DNA of 64,000 nt from Candidatus Poribacteria bacterium (GTDB taxonomy: Bacteria > Poribacteria > WGA-4E > WGA-3G). The notes beneath the pieces were generated by a model. The model did no database searches, was not told the origin of the DNA, and worked only from the letters and a program-made list of their open reading frames with translations. Each line of letters opens with the position of its first letter. The first letter of the stretch is position 1. Both the position numbers and the translations under genes were made by a program. The stretch lies in contig JAAXGN010000154.1 of assembly GCA_012267415.1 (NCBI GenBank), positions 1 through 64,000 of the forward strand, in the 5' to 3' direction. Shown here piece after piece: positions 46,372-54,847 of the stretch.

Positions 46372-47010
46372 TTATTCATCTTCGCTGCGTTCACGAATTG
46401 TGATATTCACTATTTTGTCATCTTGTACAATCTTGTCTAATACATCCAAACCCTTGATGACTTTTCCGAGGGTGGTATAGTCTCCATCCAGGGCTACAGC
46501 ATCTTTACAGATAAAGAATTCATCACCGTCGGAGACGTTTGCTCCCTCTTCCTTTGCCATTAGGACAACGCCTCTTTCAAGGGGTTTATCGCTTTTCTCA
46601 ATTGGCAGTGTCTCATTTGAGAAGGTTGATCCCGCCTGGATGACGAGGTCATCAACACGATGCCAGGGTTCGCTTCTGTAGAATCCCTTACTTGCATTTT
46701 TGATGAAGTGTTTGGAAGTGTTTGGAGCGTCTGAAGCATAGAATTCAAATTCAATGTTGCCTTTAGCGGTTTCAATGACAGCGATTGCTTTCGCTGGGTC
46801 AATCTGTGGTTCGGGTTCTTTCTTTTCAGGTTCCTCAGTCTGTTCAACAACTGTTTCGGTTTCTGTTTGAGTGTCGGTAGTGTCGGTCTGTGTGTCGGAT
46901 TCCGTAGTCTCTTTGTCTTGTTGTGCACAACTGGACAAGAAAACTACAAACAGAGCGGTTAATATCAATAGTGCACGTCTGAATTGGTTAGTTTTTTGTA
47001 GCCTTAACAT
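46372..47010 (-). CDS. Cyclophilin-type peptidyl-prolyl isomerase lipoprotein
   Basis: A 212-residue protein with a lipobox (VFLSSCAQQ) and a long acidic Thr/Glu/Pro linker (residues 30-70). The cyclophilin domain follows: AVIETAKGNIEFEFYASDAPNTSKHF, GFYRSEPWHRVDDLVIQAG and FFICKDAVALDGDYTTLGKVIKGLDVLD. It would catalyse proline isomerisation outside the cytoplasm. Its start overlaps the preceding cyclophilin gene by 23 bases. The catalytic Arg in this family's FHR motif is present as HRV. Confidence 0.85.
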   Translation of the reverse strand: MLRLQKTNQFRRALLILTALFVVFLSSCAQQDKETTESDTQTDTTDTQTETETVVEQTEEPEKKEPEPQIDPAKAIAVIETAKGNIEFEFYASDAPNTSKHFIKNASKGFYRSEPWHRVDDLVIQAGSTFSNETLPIEKSDKPLERGVVLMAKEEGANVSDGDEFFICKDAVALDGDYTTLGKVIKGLDVLDKIVQDDKIVNITIRERSEDE

Positions 47011-47551
47011 GTTTTGACTTTGCCTCCAATCGTATGGAAGTTATGACATCGCCTACTACGAGCGTATCCACGATCTCCATTCCTTGTATTACGCCACCGA
47101 ATGTGGTGTATTGTCCATCGAGATGGGGTTGCGGTTTTAGACAGATGTAAAATTGACTTCCAGATGAGTTTGGTAAACTTGATCGTGCCATTGCCACTGT
47201 CCCTCTTATGTGTTTCCGCTGTTCTGGGTTGGTGTATTCATCAACTATTGTCCAACCGGGTCCCCCGAATCCATCGCCATTCGGACAGCCACCTTGAACA
47301 ATATTCAATCCCGGATTATTTTCTATACGATGGAAAATTAATCCATCGTAAAACTTCATGCCAATCAATTTTTGGAAGTTTTCTACTGCAATAGGTGCAG
47401 AATCGGAATAGAATTCTATCACAATAGTGCCTTTTTCAGTTTTTACGACTGCGACCTGTTCTTTAGACCCTTTACCAAAAGGCAAGATTGCACAACCTGT
47501 TAGTGTTTGTAGAATTATGATTGTGGATAATAGATAAGCAAATTTTTTCAT
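46988..47551 (-). CDS. Cyclophilin-type peptidyl-prolyl isomerase lipoprotein
   Basis: A 187-residue protein with a lipobox (TLTGCAILPF). The cyclophilin domain includes GLIFHRIENNPGLNIVQGGCPNGDGFGGPG (catalytic Arg in FHR), GTVAMARSSLPNSSGSQFYICLKPQPHLDGQYTTFGGVIQGME. It is a more standard cyclophilin than the next gene and probably its ancestral paralogue. The ATG at 47551 follows AAGGAAAATTG; a TTG three bases earlier is less likely. Confidence 0.88.
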   Translation of the reverse strand: MKKFAYLLSTIIILQTLTGCAILPFGKGSKEQVAVVKTEKGTIVIEFYSDSAPIAVENFQKLIGMKFYDGLIFHRIENNPGLNIVQGGCPNGDGFGGPGWTIVDEYTNPEQRKHIRGTVAMARSSLPNSSGSQFYICLKPQPHLDGQYTTFGGVIQGMEIVDTLVVGDVITSIRLEAKSKHVKATKN

Positions 47552-47567
47552 CAATTTTCCTTATGTG

Positions 47568-48365
47568 TTAGTTTCCTTGTTTTATAGTTGCCCATGTCGT
47601 CGTTAATTTATCTTGCGGGAGAACGCTCGCTGCCTGTGGGTTTTCCATATCCACTCGGAGTTCATCTTCGGTAAGTGGATAGTTGTACATTTTAATTTCG
47701 TCAAGAGCACCGTTGATGAAACGTTGGTTTCCACCGCGAGCACCGATAAACAACGGTTCATTGTTTCCGGTAAGCGTACCTTTGCAATCCAGTTCTTTAT
47801 TGAGTTCACCATCAATGAATAACTTAATAGTAGTGCCATCCCATGTGCCTGCAAGGTGGTGCCATTTTTCGTCCTGTATACTGTCCCCAATATTTTGTTC
47901 GCGACAGTTGTCGGGTAAGTCGAAGAACTGTAGGAGCGATCCACCTCTATACCATGCAGCAAGTGTATAGAGTCCTGCTTTCCATGTAGTGCCTTTTTCA
48001 ACACCTGTCTGCACATCACTTCCTGGGCCGCCAGCACTTGGACGTATATTTGTCCAGAAATGGATAGTTATACCATCAACCATATCTAAGCTGTCGTTGT
48101 CAGGAATTTCACCCCAGGATGCACCATCAAATTCGAGTGCTTTTCCAAACTTTCCAGTGATAAGTTCAACGTCACCCTGAAATGTTGCATCATTCCCAAA
48201 CTTAGAAATATCTTCAGCGACATCTCCCCTTAATTCATCAAATGTGAGATGTAGGACGAGATCATTTGCATAACAAGTTGCGGTCATCATAAATATAGTG
48301 GTGACGAAGAAAACAAACCGGGCAGATTGAGTCAAAATTTTCGGATAGAGTGAGAAGTGTTTCAT
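47568..48365 (-). CDS. Secreted LamG-domain protein
   Basis: A 265-residue protein with a signal peptide ending near TCYANDL. A LamG domain follows: LVLHLTFDELRG, ITIHFWTNIRP, KWHHLAGTWDG, TIKLFIDGELN and GALDEIKMYNYPLTEDE. The C-terminal tail is DKLTTTWATIKQGN, the shared motif. GAGG precedes the ATG. A promoter lies at 48481-48509. The upstream gap 48366-48521 shows only this promoter and AT-rich sequence. Confidence 0.8.
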   Translation of the reverse strand: MKHFSLYPKILTQSARFVFFVTTIFMMTATCYANDLVLHLTFDELRGDVAEDISKFGNDATFQGDVELITGKFGKALEFDGASWGEIPDNDSLDMVDGITIHFWTNIRPSAGGPGSDVQTGVEKGTTWKAGLYTLAAWYRGGSLLQFFDLPDNCREQNIGDSIQDEKWHHLAGTWDGTTIKLFIDGELNKELDCKGTLTGNNEPLFIGARGGNQRFINGALDEIKMYNYPLTEDELRVDMENPQAASVLPQDKLTTTWATIKQGN

Positions 48366-48480
48366 TTACATACCTCATAAATAATTAACATCATAAACGT
48401 GCTTATATTGTCTTTACTGTTTGATATAGATCATTATGTTTTTCAAATAAATCATCGTTTCAAAAGGTTTCTAATCATTA

Positions 48481-48509
48481 AGACTATCAAAATTCCTTGA
48501 AAAAGTCAA
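48481..48509 (-). promoter_or_regulatory. Sigma70-type promoter for the LamG gene at 47568
   Basis: On the minus strand TTGACT (48504-48509) and TAGTCT (48481-48486) are separated by 17 bases. Confidence 0.5.
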
Positions 48510-48521
48510 GATTTTTCTTTT

Positions 48522-48686
48522 TTAGAAGTAAGTATGTGTTTTCGCAAACAGAAAAAGAAGGGTCATCATTCCAACGCAAAACAAAATACCGGCGATCCAT
48601 AGGATTACAGTTGTGAAACCTTTAAATGGTTCCCAATTTCTCCTCATTTTTTTAATTTTCGTGTTCCAATCCCTTTTTATTATCAT
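48522..48686 (-). CDS. Small single-span membrane protein
   Basis: A 54-residue protein starting MIIKRDWNTK. A basic N-terminus (KKMRRNWEPF) precedes one hydrophobic span (TTVILWIAGILFCVGMMTLLF). AAGGA lies eight bases before the ATG. The layout is like the small protein at 2598, but the sequences are unrelated. No family is recognised. Confidence 0.5.
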   Translation of the reverse strand: MIIKRDWNTKIKKMRRNWEPFKGFTTVILWIAGILFCVGMMTLLFLFAKTHTYF

Positions 48687-48748
48687 GGGCAAATTCCTTA
48701 TTGAAGATTTTAAATGTGTAGAGTCAAGCACAAAACACTAATTTTTCC

Positions 48749-48778
48749 TTGCATTTTAACACAGTGATTGTGTATAGT
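48749..48778 (+). promoter_or_regulatory. Candidate promoter for the ABM monooxygenase gene
   Basis: TTGCAT (48749-48754) and TATAGT (48773-48778) are separated by 18 bases. Confidence 0.4.
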
Positions 48779-48813
48779 AAAGGGAAATAATGAATTGATT
48801 AAGGAGAAAACCT

Positions 48814-49131
48814 ATGTATGTTATTATTGCACCGATACAGATTAAGGAAGGTCATAGAGAAGAATTCATTGAAGCAATGTTGGATGATGCAAAGGGGTCA
48901 GTTAGGGATGAACCCGGTTGTTTAAGGTTTGATGTGATTCAGGACGGGTCCGATGAAAATCGGATATGGTTATACGAGGTTTATGTAGACGAGGATGCGT
49001 TTAAAGAACACCTCAAAACACCACACTTCATTAAATGGCGTGATACTGTCAAAGACTGGTTCGCTGAAGGAATTCAGGGTGCGGGTGGTGGCAGCTATAA
49101 CATCTATCCACCTGATGAAGATTGGAAATAG
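48814..49131 (+). CDS. Antibiotic biosynthesis monooxygenase (ABM) domain protein
   Basis: A 105-residue dimeric alpha+beta barrel protein. MYVIIAPIQIKEGHREEFIEAMLDDAKGSVRDEPGCLRFDVIQD and WLYEVYVDEDAFKEHLKTPHFIKW are typical of the ABM/YgiN-like family. Members include quinol monooxygenases and haem-degrading enzymes. AAGGAGA precedes the ATG. The ATPase gene that follows starts 57 bases later with its own site. The specific substrate is not known. Confidence 0.85.
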   Translation: MYVIIAPIQIKEGHREEFIEAMLDDAKGSVRDEPGCLRFDVIQDGSDENRIWLYEVYVDEDAFKEHLKTPHFIKWRDTVKDWFAEGIQGAGGGSYNIYPPDEDWK

Positions 49132-49187
49132 AATATAGTTCATCAGAAGAACTTATTCAACTATACGCCATCGTAGAGGATACTCCT

Positions 49188-50510
49188 ATGCTAAAAAGAA
49201 TCAAAATACAAGGATATAAGTCACTTGAGAATCTTGAGTTGAAGTTGCAACCGCTTTCTGTGCTTGTTGGTCCCAATGCATCAGGAAAAAGCAATTTCCT
49301 TGATGCTTTACTGCTTCTGTCTCGGATGGCAACCTGCCAGACATTGGAAGATGCCTTTGCTCCTCCGTATCGTGGATATCCACTTGAATCTTTTACGTTT
49401 GGAGAAGATGGAATTAAGAGTCTCTTAGACAAAGAGCGTGTATCATTTTGCATAGAGGTAGATATTGAACTATCAAAAGATGTAATTGATAGTGTTAATC
49501 TACATATTCAAAGAATCCGCGATACATCCAAAAAAGATACGCAGGTTGTTGGCAATTCTACTTCAAGAAGATCACTTCTTGTCCGTGAGAAGTATCTGCG
49601 GTATAGGATTGGCATAGAAATGTTACCAAAGTTAGGTGTTTTTCGTGTAGCAGACGAATATCTTGCAGCACTCGGTTCCGATGGAGAACCTAAAAAAAAC
49701 AGAAAGCCATTCATAGAACGAATCGGAAATCGCTTTCATCTCCGGATGGAAGGGCAAGCTCATCCCCTATATTATGAACGTTATCTTGATTACAGTATAC
49801 TATCAAGGTCGCACTATCCACCACATTATCCGCATTTGACGGTTATGCAGGAAGAATTAGCGAATTGGCTTACTTTTTACCTTGAACCAAGAGAACAGAT
49901 GCGTCTTCCAAACCCGGTAAAGGCTGTTCATGATATTGGACCGATGGGAGAGAATCTGGCAGCGTACCTCAATACATTAAATGGTCTAAATAAAAGACAA
50001 TTTGAAGCTATTGAAAAATCTCTTAATAAAATGATTCCATCTATAACTGGCATTGATGTGAGTGTTAACGAAATTGGGGAGGTAGAATTGGATGTTCTTG
50101 AAGGTGAAAGACGGATTTCTGCAAGAATCTTATCAGAAGGAACACTCCGGATATTGGGACTATTAACACTGGTTGGATCAGAAGAACCTCCCACTTTAAT
50201 TGGGTTTGAGGAACCAGAAAATGGCATCCATCCTCGTAGGATTCGACGCATCGCTCAGTTTTTGGAAACACGTATGATACTTAAAGACGTTCAGTTCATT
50301 GTAACTTCACATTCTACACTTTTGGCTGACCTTGTTCCAACTGATTCATTATATGTATGTCGCAAGGTAAACGGTAGCACAGAAATAGCACCATTTAATA
50401 TGATGAATATGGGACCGTTTTGGAAGAAATCAGATATTGAGGTTGCATTAGACGGCGAAGATTCATTGTCTCCCTCCGAACGGATTATACGGGGAGACTT
50501 TGATGCGTAA
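49188..50510 (+). CDS. AAA ATPase (AAA_21/OLD-like, SMC-type ABC fold)
   Basis: A 440-residue protein. IKIQGYKSLENLELKL leads into Walker A VGPNASGKSNFLD; the signature ILSEGTLRILGLLTL, Walker B LIGFEEPENGIHP and the switch FIVTSHSTLLADLV follow. This is the ATPase half of OLD-family systems without a fused Toprim domain. GAGG lies eight bases before the ATG at 49188. The next gene overlaps by eight bases and encodes a Toprim-like protein, so the two probably form one complex. Confidence 0.85.
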   Translation: MLKRIKIQGYKSLENLELKLQPLSVLVGPNASGKSNFLDALLLLSRMATCQTLEDAFAPPYRGYPLESFTFGEDGIKSLLDKERVSFCIEVDIELSKDVIDSVNLHIQRIRDTSKKDTQVVGNSTSRRSLLVREKYLRYRIGIEMLPKLGVFRVADEYLAALGSDGEPKKNRKPFIERIGNRFHLRMEGQAHPLYYERYLDYSILSRSHYPPHYPHLTVMQEELANWLTFYLEPREQMRLPNPVKAVHDIGPMGENLAAYLNTLNGLNKRQFEAIEKSLNKMIPSITGIDVSVNEIGEVELDVLEGERRISARILSEGTLRILGLLTLVGSEEPPTLIGFEEPENGIHPRRIRRIAQFLETRMILKDVQFIVTSHSTLLADLVPTDSLYVCRKVNGSTEIAPFNMMNMGPFWKKSDIEVALDGEDSLSPSERIIRGDFDA

Positions 50511-51099
50511 TATTAACCTGTTTGTTGAAGATATTGCACATGAGGATTTTCTTACCGCCATGATTCGTAGGTTTGCTGATGAATACAGTATTGAAGTGAA
50601 TATCAATCCTTCCAGTGTAAGAGGCGGGTATGGGACAGTCATCACAGAATTAAGTCAATATCTGCGAGAATTGAGAAACAGTAGGCAACTTTTGCCGGAT
50701 CTTGTTATAGTAGGAACAGATAGCAACTGCAAAGGTTTCTTAGAACGAGAAAAGGAGATTACTCAAGTCATAACGGATTTATCGGATATAGTCATCTGTA
50801 TGATTCCAGTTCCGCATATTGAACGATGGTTTTTGCTTGATACAGAGGCATTCAAGTCAGTTTTCGGTAAAGGTTGCCGAAAACCTGACAATAAATGTGA
50901 GAGAAATCGCTACAAGAATCTGTTCCTTAACGAGATATTTAAAGCAACCAAAATTTCCCCATTAGATGGTACGGAACACATTGATGACCTTGTAAATGCA
51001 ATGAATTTTCAACGGTTAGAACAGATAGATAACTCTATAGGTAGGTTTATTAAGTCTCTTCAAATGAGATTTAGGAATTGGCATCAATCAGACAATTGA
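50503..51099 (+). CDS. DUF4276/Toprim-like partner of the ATPase
   Basis: A 198-residue protein. INLFVEDIAHEDFL near the start and PDLVIVGTDSNCKGF further on give the Glu and Asp positions of a Toprim-like or RloB/DUF4276-like fold, and PVPHIERWFLLD is typical of DUF4276. It overlaps the ATPase gene by eight bases. ATPase plus Toprim-like gene pairs occur in phage-defence loci. A nuclease role is inference. GGGGAG is spaced six bases from the ATG at 50503. Confidence 0.6.
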   Translation: MRNINLFVEDIAHEDFLTAMIRRFADEYSIEVNINPSSVRGGYGTVITELSQYLRELRNSRQLLPDLVIVGTDSNCKGFLEREKEITQVITDLSDIVICMIPVPHIERWFLLDTEAFKSVFGKGCRKPDNKCERNRYKNLFLNEIFKATKISPLDGTEHIDDLVNAMNFQRLEQIDNSIGRFIKSLQMRFRNWHQSDN

Positions 51100-51141
51100 C
51101 ATGACAGGATTAATGGTTATAGTAGGTTATGTTTACCAGTG

Positions 51142-52764
51142 TCACTCATCGATTAAACCAGCAGCATGCCTACCAGCAGCTGGATCACCAGCAGCATAGT
51201 ATGTTCCACTGTCCTGATCAACATAAAGCATCACTGGCACAGCAACTGGGCCTGTCTGCGTCCTAACCTTATGTCCACGTTTTGTGAGTTCATCACGGAC
51301 ACTCTCTGTGACATTGTTATTTATCGTCAAAGAACCCGCCTCTTTAAAGGTCTGTTCACGGTTGGGATGTGGGTCAAAAGAATCTTGATGATGAGCGGTT
51401 GCAAAGCGAGGTGTCCTAACAGCATTCTCGGGTAATAGGTCAAACTCAATGAAATTCAGTAGCAAATTCAGCGTTGTTTGATCCTGTAGATCTCCGCCTG
51501 CAACACTTATTGCTAAGATAGGTGTACCATCTTTAAGAACTAATGTAGGCGTAAGTGTTATCCTCGGACGTTTACCTGCTTCAATACAGTTCGGATGTCC
51601 TTGAGTGGTATTGAGACTGCGCAAACGGTTTCCATAACTTACGCCTGTTGCGCCACCGAGGTTGTCTTCAAAATGAACATTTGCACTCGGTGTTGCGGAG
51701 ATTACATTACCCCATCTATCAGCAACGACACAGGTGGTTGTTCCACCAACGCCAGGTCGAAATACACCGCCTGCTCTTAAGGGTTTCATGTTTTCAACAT
51801 CACCGGGTCTGGCTTCGTGTGATGCTTTCTCCATGTCAATAAGGGGTCGACGTATCTCAGTATAAGCATCAGAGAGCAATTTAGAGATAGGCACATCAAC
51901 GAATTCTGGATCCGCATAGTACTCATCTCTGTCTGCCATCGCCAACTTGAGTGCTTCGGTTACCACATGCACATAATCTGCAGAGAAGTGTCCCATCCTC
52001 TTTAGATCAAAGTCTTCTAACAGACGCAATGCTTGACAGAGATAAGGACCTTGGGTCCACGGTCCACACTTGTATACGGTGAACCCCTTATAGTCAACTG
52101 TCACAGGCTCTTCTATCAATGTTACGTGTGATGCGAGGTCATTTTTGCGAAGAAATCCACCCTTCTCAATGTAGAAAGTTTCTAATTCATCAGCGATATC
52201 ACTGTTGACACCGTTGCGTCCGTAAAACCGGTCACTTGCGGCTTGGATTTTCTGTTCTCGGCTTCCCGATGTTTTCTGTTCCTCATCAACCATTCGTCGC
52301 AGTGTGATCGCTAATTTTGGATGCCATTCCCTGTCCCCCGTATCAAGAAGTTTTAATGTAGGTAATACGATTTCCTCAAACGTCTTTGTTCCGTATCGCT
52401 TAAGCGTTGTTGTACATAGGTCAATGACAGATGGAACGGGTGCCATTTTGATGTCTCTGTTCGGTATACCGTTTTCCATATACCAATCAATTGCATCCTG
52501 AGACATGGGGGCACGTCCTTGTCCAGACAGGGATTTGACTTCCTTCTTTTCTGCGTCATATATGAGGAGTGGTACTTCTCCTCCGATGGAGCATTCACCG
52601 TGGTCTGTTACATTGAGCGCGAGGATAGTAGCTGCTGCGGCATCTGCAGCGTTCCCATCTGCTTCCAATATTTGGATTCCAGCTTCTACAGCTTTCATTC
52701 CGCCTGCTGCAACGACACCCGTTTTGCTTGTTGCTTTCCATCCAATTTTCTTACTGTTTTCCAT
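51142..52764 (-). CDS. ggt: Gamma-glutamyltransferase family protein
   Basis: A 540-residue Ntn hydrolase. NAADAAAATILALNVTDHGECSIGG opens the domain; the autocatalytic cleavage site and nucleophile are in GVGGTTTCVVADRWGN, and RPRITLTPTLVLKDG and VAGGDLQDQTTLN form the glutamate pocket region. It processes gamma-glutamyl compounds such as glutathione. No signal peptide is present, which is unusual for periplasmic GGT. It could be one of the cephalosporin-acylase-like or YwrD-like cytoplasmic members. It shares the strand with the TAXI gene just upstream. Confidence 0.85.
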   Translation of the reverse strand: MENSKKIGWKATSKTGVVAAGGMKAVEAGIQILEADGNAADAAAATILALNVTDHGECSIGGEVPLLIYDAEKKEVKSLSGQGRAPMSQDAIDWYMENGIPNRDIKMAPVPSVIDLCTTTLKRYGTKTFEEIVLPTLKLLDTGDREWHPKLAITLRRMVDEEQKTSGSREQKIQAASDRFYGRNGVNSDIADELETFYIEKGGFLRKNDLASHVTLIEEPVTVDYKGFTVYKCGPWTQGPYLCQALRLLEDFDLKRMGHFSADYVHVVTEALKLAMADRDEYYADPEFVDVPISKLLSDAYTEIRRPLIDMEKASHEARPGDVENMKPLRAGGVFRPGVGGTTTCVVADRWGNVISATPSANVHFEDNLGGATGVSYGNRLRSLNTTQGHPNCIEAGKRPRITLTPTLVLKDGTPILAISVAGGDLQDQTTLNLLLNFIEFDLLPENAVRTPRFATAHHQDSFDPHPNREQTFKEAGSLTINNNVTESVRDELTKRGHKVRTQTGPVAVPVMLYVDQDSGTYYAAGDPAAGRHAAGLIDE

Positions 52765-52785
52765 CTATTGTCCTTAGATTAATGT

Positions 52786-53799
52786 TCAAATTTCATCTTC
52801 CACCGGCATTGCACGTTCGGGAATTTCTACACCTTGTTCCTGCCAGAACTTATATGCGCCGTTGTGTAATGGAATGACAAACGCCTTATCAGCATTCTCT
52901 ATTGTCATATCTGATGCTGCTTTATTCGTTTGAACCATTACTTGATGTCCTTTAGGTGAATAAATGTGCTTTATGATGGCATAGATGATGTCATCTGGAA
53001 CTGCTTTGTTTGCAATCAGGACAGTCGGCATCATGATGGTTCTTACTGTTTCAACTTTTCCTTCATAAGCACCCTCAGGTAAACTGGCAGAATAATATGG
53101 GTATTTGTCGTAAAGACCGTGCTCTGTAGCGGGTGTATCCAGATCAATCATTCGGATGGATTTTATTGCTGTCAATGCAATTATTGCACTATTCGGCACA
53201 CTGACTAACCACATAAAACCTTTAACTTGTCCATCTTGGAGTTCTTGCGCAGCAGAATTCCCTCCCCTATATATTGGTGTAAATTGCCCCCAGATACCCG
53301 CGGCTTTTGCCAATCGTTCCAATGTTTTGGCAGTACCAGATCCTGGTGCCCCGCAAGCAATTTTTTTACCGATTATATCTTTAAATTCATGTATATCGCT
53401 GTTCTGAAGTGTTGAGAATTGTCCGTAAGAAAAATATAGAAGCGTTACCATTCTAATATCTGTCTTGGGACCCCCTTCTGCGAATATCTCTTCCCCGTTG
53501 TATCCGAGAGAACTCTCCGAGGCGAATACAACACCGAGTGCATTTTTGTCTTCGTTGACACGACGTGTATTTTCCACTGAACCAGCCGATGCTACGATCG
53601 ATAGTTTGAACGTAGGTTCACGGTCTTTGACAACTTGATTAATACCTCCTGCAAATTGAGAGAAACTTCCACCCATTACACCACCGTAGATTGTTAACCA
53701 ATTCTTGTTCTGCCTGTCACCACAACCAGAAAAGACTATAAACAGAACTGTAACAAGACAGATACATGGATACAGGAAGAACTGCAATTTTTTATGCAT
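52786..53799 (-). CDS. TAXI family TRAP transporter solute-binding lipoprotein
   Basis: A 337-residue protein with a lipobox (VFSGCGDRQ). IYGGVMGGSFSQFAGGINQVV, AGSVENTRRVNEDKNALGVVFASESSLG and CGAPGSGTAKTLERLAKAAG match TAXI solute receptors, which deliver dicarboxylates or glutamate-like substrates to TRAP permeases. No TRAP permease gene is visible in the window. A lipid-anchored TAXI protein is uncommon. The ggt gene follows after 21 bases and may serve the same substrate path. A strong promoter lies at 53835-53863. Confidence 0.85.
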   Translation of the reverse strand: MHKKLQFFLYPCICLVTVLFIVFSGCGDRQNKNWLTIYGGVMGGSFSQFAGGINQVVKDREPTFKLSIVASAGSVENTRRVNEDKNALGVVFASESSLGYNGEEIFAEGGPKTDIRMVTLLYFSYGQFSTLQNSDIHEFKDIIGKKIACGAPGSGTAKTLERLAKAAGIWGQFTPIYRGGNSAAQELQDGQVKGFMWLVSVPNSAIIALTAIKSIRMIDLDTPATEHGLYDKYPYYSASLPEGAYEGKVETVRTIMMPTVLIANKAVPDDIIYAIIKHIYSPKGHQVMVQTNKAASDMTIENADKAFVIPLHNGAYKFWQEQGVEIPERAMPVEDEI

Positions 53800-53834
53800 A
53801 ATACCAACCTTCTATTATTCAAAATCGTTGGTAG

Positions 53835-53863
53835 ATAATACCAAACCTGACCAAATAAATCAA
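53835..53863 (-). promoter_or_regulatory. Sigma70-type promoter for the TAXI/ggt genes
   Basis: On the minus strand TTGATT (53858-53863) and TATTAT (53835-53840) are separated by 17 bases, about 35 bases before the ATG. Confidence 0.6.
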
Positions 53864-53920
53864 GTATTTTTTCTATCATAGTCTAGTGCTTAGTCAAGTG
53901 TTATTTGCTGGCATTAAAAA

Positions 53921-54045
53921 GTCGGGAATCGGAGTTCAAATCAAGAAATCAACGGTATGAATGCCTTTTGGCATTCCCCGGGTATGAATGCCATTTAGGC
54001 ATTCACCGTCTACAAAGAGACATGTTCTGTAGGAGCGATTTTCTT
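53921..54045. repeat. Composite hairpin repeat
   Basis: GTCGGGAATCGGAGTTCAAAT runs into GGTATGAATGCC...GGCATTC and a second GGTATGAATGCC...GGCATTCACC, then CTGTAGGAGCGATTTTC. The first part is the complement of 10499-10567. The repeat ends at the stop of the HAD gene. Confidence 0.5.
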
Positions 54046-54762
54046 CTAATCCTGTTTCAAACAGGTCAACACATCATACAGGTTTGAGATGGTATAATCT
54101 GGTTGTTCAACTGCAAGCTCTGTTGTAACAGCATCTGAATTACGGTCAATTAGAACACTTGTCATCTTCATCTTATTTGCACCTACAATGTCATTTTGAA
54201 TGGAATCTCCAACCATTATTGCTTCTCTCGGTAATACACCCGCACGATCACAAGCAATTTTGAAGATTTCGGTATTTGGTTTCCTTACACCGATTTCATC
54301 GGATATTGTCAACGACTGAATACGTTTGCTAAGTCCAAAGTTTCGCACTTTAGAGAATTGACTGTCAGTATGTTCATCGTGTGCACCATTTGTAATGATA
54401 CCCACATGGAATGCGTATAGTCTGTCAAGGACCTCAACATCTTCATAGAGTCTTAAATTCGCAATGTAGCGTTGGCAGAGAGAATTGTTGAGTTCTTCAG
54501 TCAATTTATCTTGTGACAAATTTAGTTTTTCAAATAGACGGTAAACGCGTAAGTCTCTGACTTCTGCCATAGAACACTTTCCACCGTCAAGCTCTTGAAA
54601 GAGTTCCTGAAGAACAGATACCCATGTTCTTAAAAGAAACTCCTTTGATACATTCGGGTAATGTTGGCGGAGAATTTGAAATGTATCTCTAACCGCGATG
54701 TTCCATGCTGTATCGGAGTCACAGAGCGTATTATCAAGATCAAAGAATACTGCCTTAATCAT
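54046..54762 (-). CDS. HAD-superfamily hydrolase
   Basis: A 238-residue protein. FFDLDNTLCDSD carries the nucleophile Asp, VGIITNGAHD the second motif, and GVRKPNTEIFKIACD plus MVGDSIQNDIVGA the Lys and acidic motifs. A helical cap lies between residues 15 and 100. It is a phosphatase of the REG-2/YjjG-like group, probably acting on a small phosphorylated metabolite. The specific substrate is unknown. No coupled gene follows on the same strand. Confidence 0.88.
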   Translation of the reverse strand: MIKAVFFDLDNTLCDSDTAWNIAVRDTFQILRQHYPNVSKEFLLRTWVSVLQELFQELDGGKCSMAEVRDLRVYRLFEKLNLSQDKLTEELNNSLCQRYIANLRLYEDVEVLDRLYAFHVGIITNGAHDEHTDSQFSKVRNFGLSKRIQSLTISDEIGVRKPNTEIFKIACDRAGVLPREAIMVGDSIQNDIVGANKMKMTSVLIDRNSDAVTTELAVEQPDYTISNLYDVLTCLKQD

Positions 54763-54847
54763 GTTTTCTTAGAATTCAAAAAAATTTGCTATCTTCTTTA
54801 GCGTATAATATAATTGATTTATATATCGTACGCAAGGAGAATTGTCA

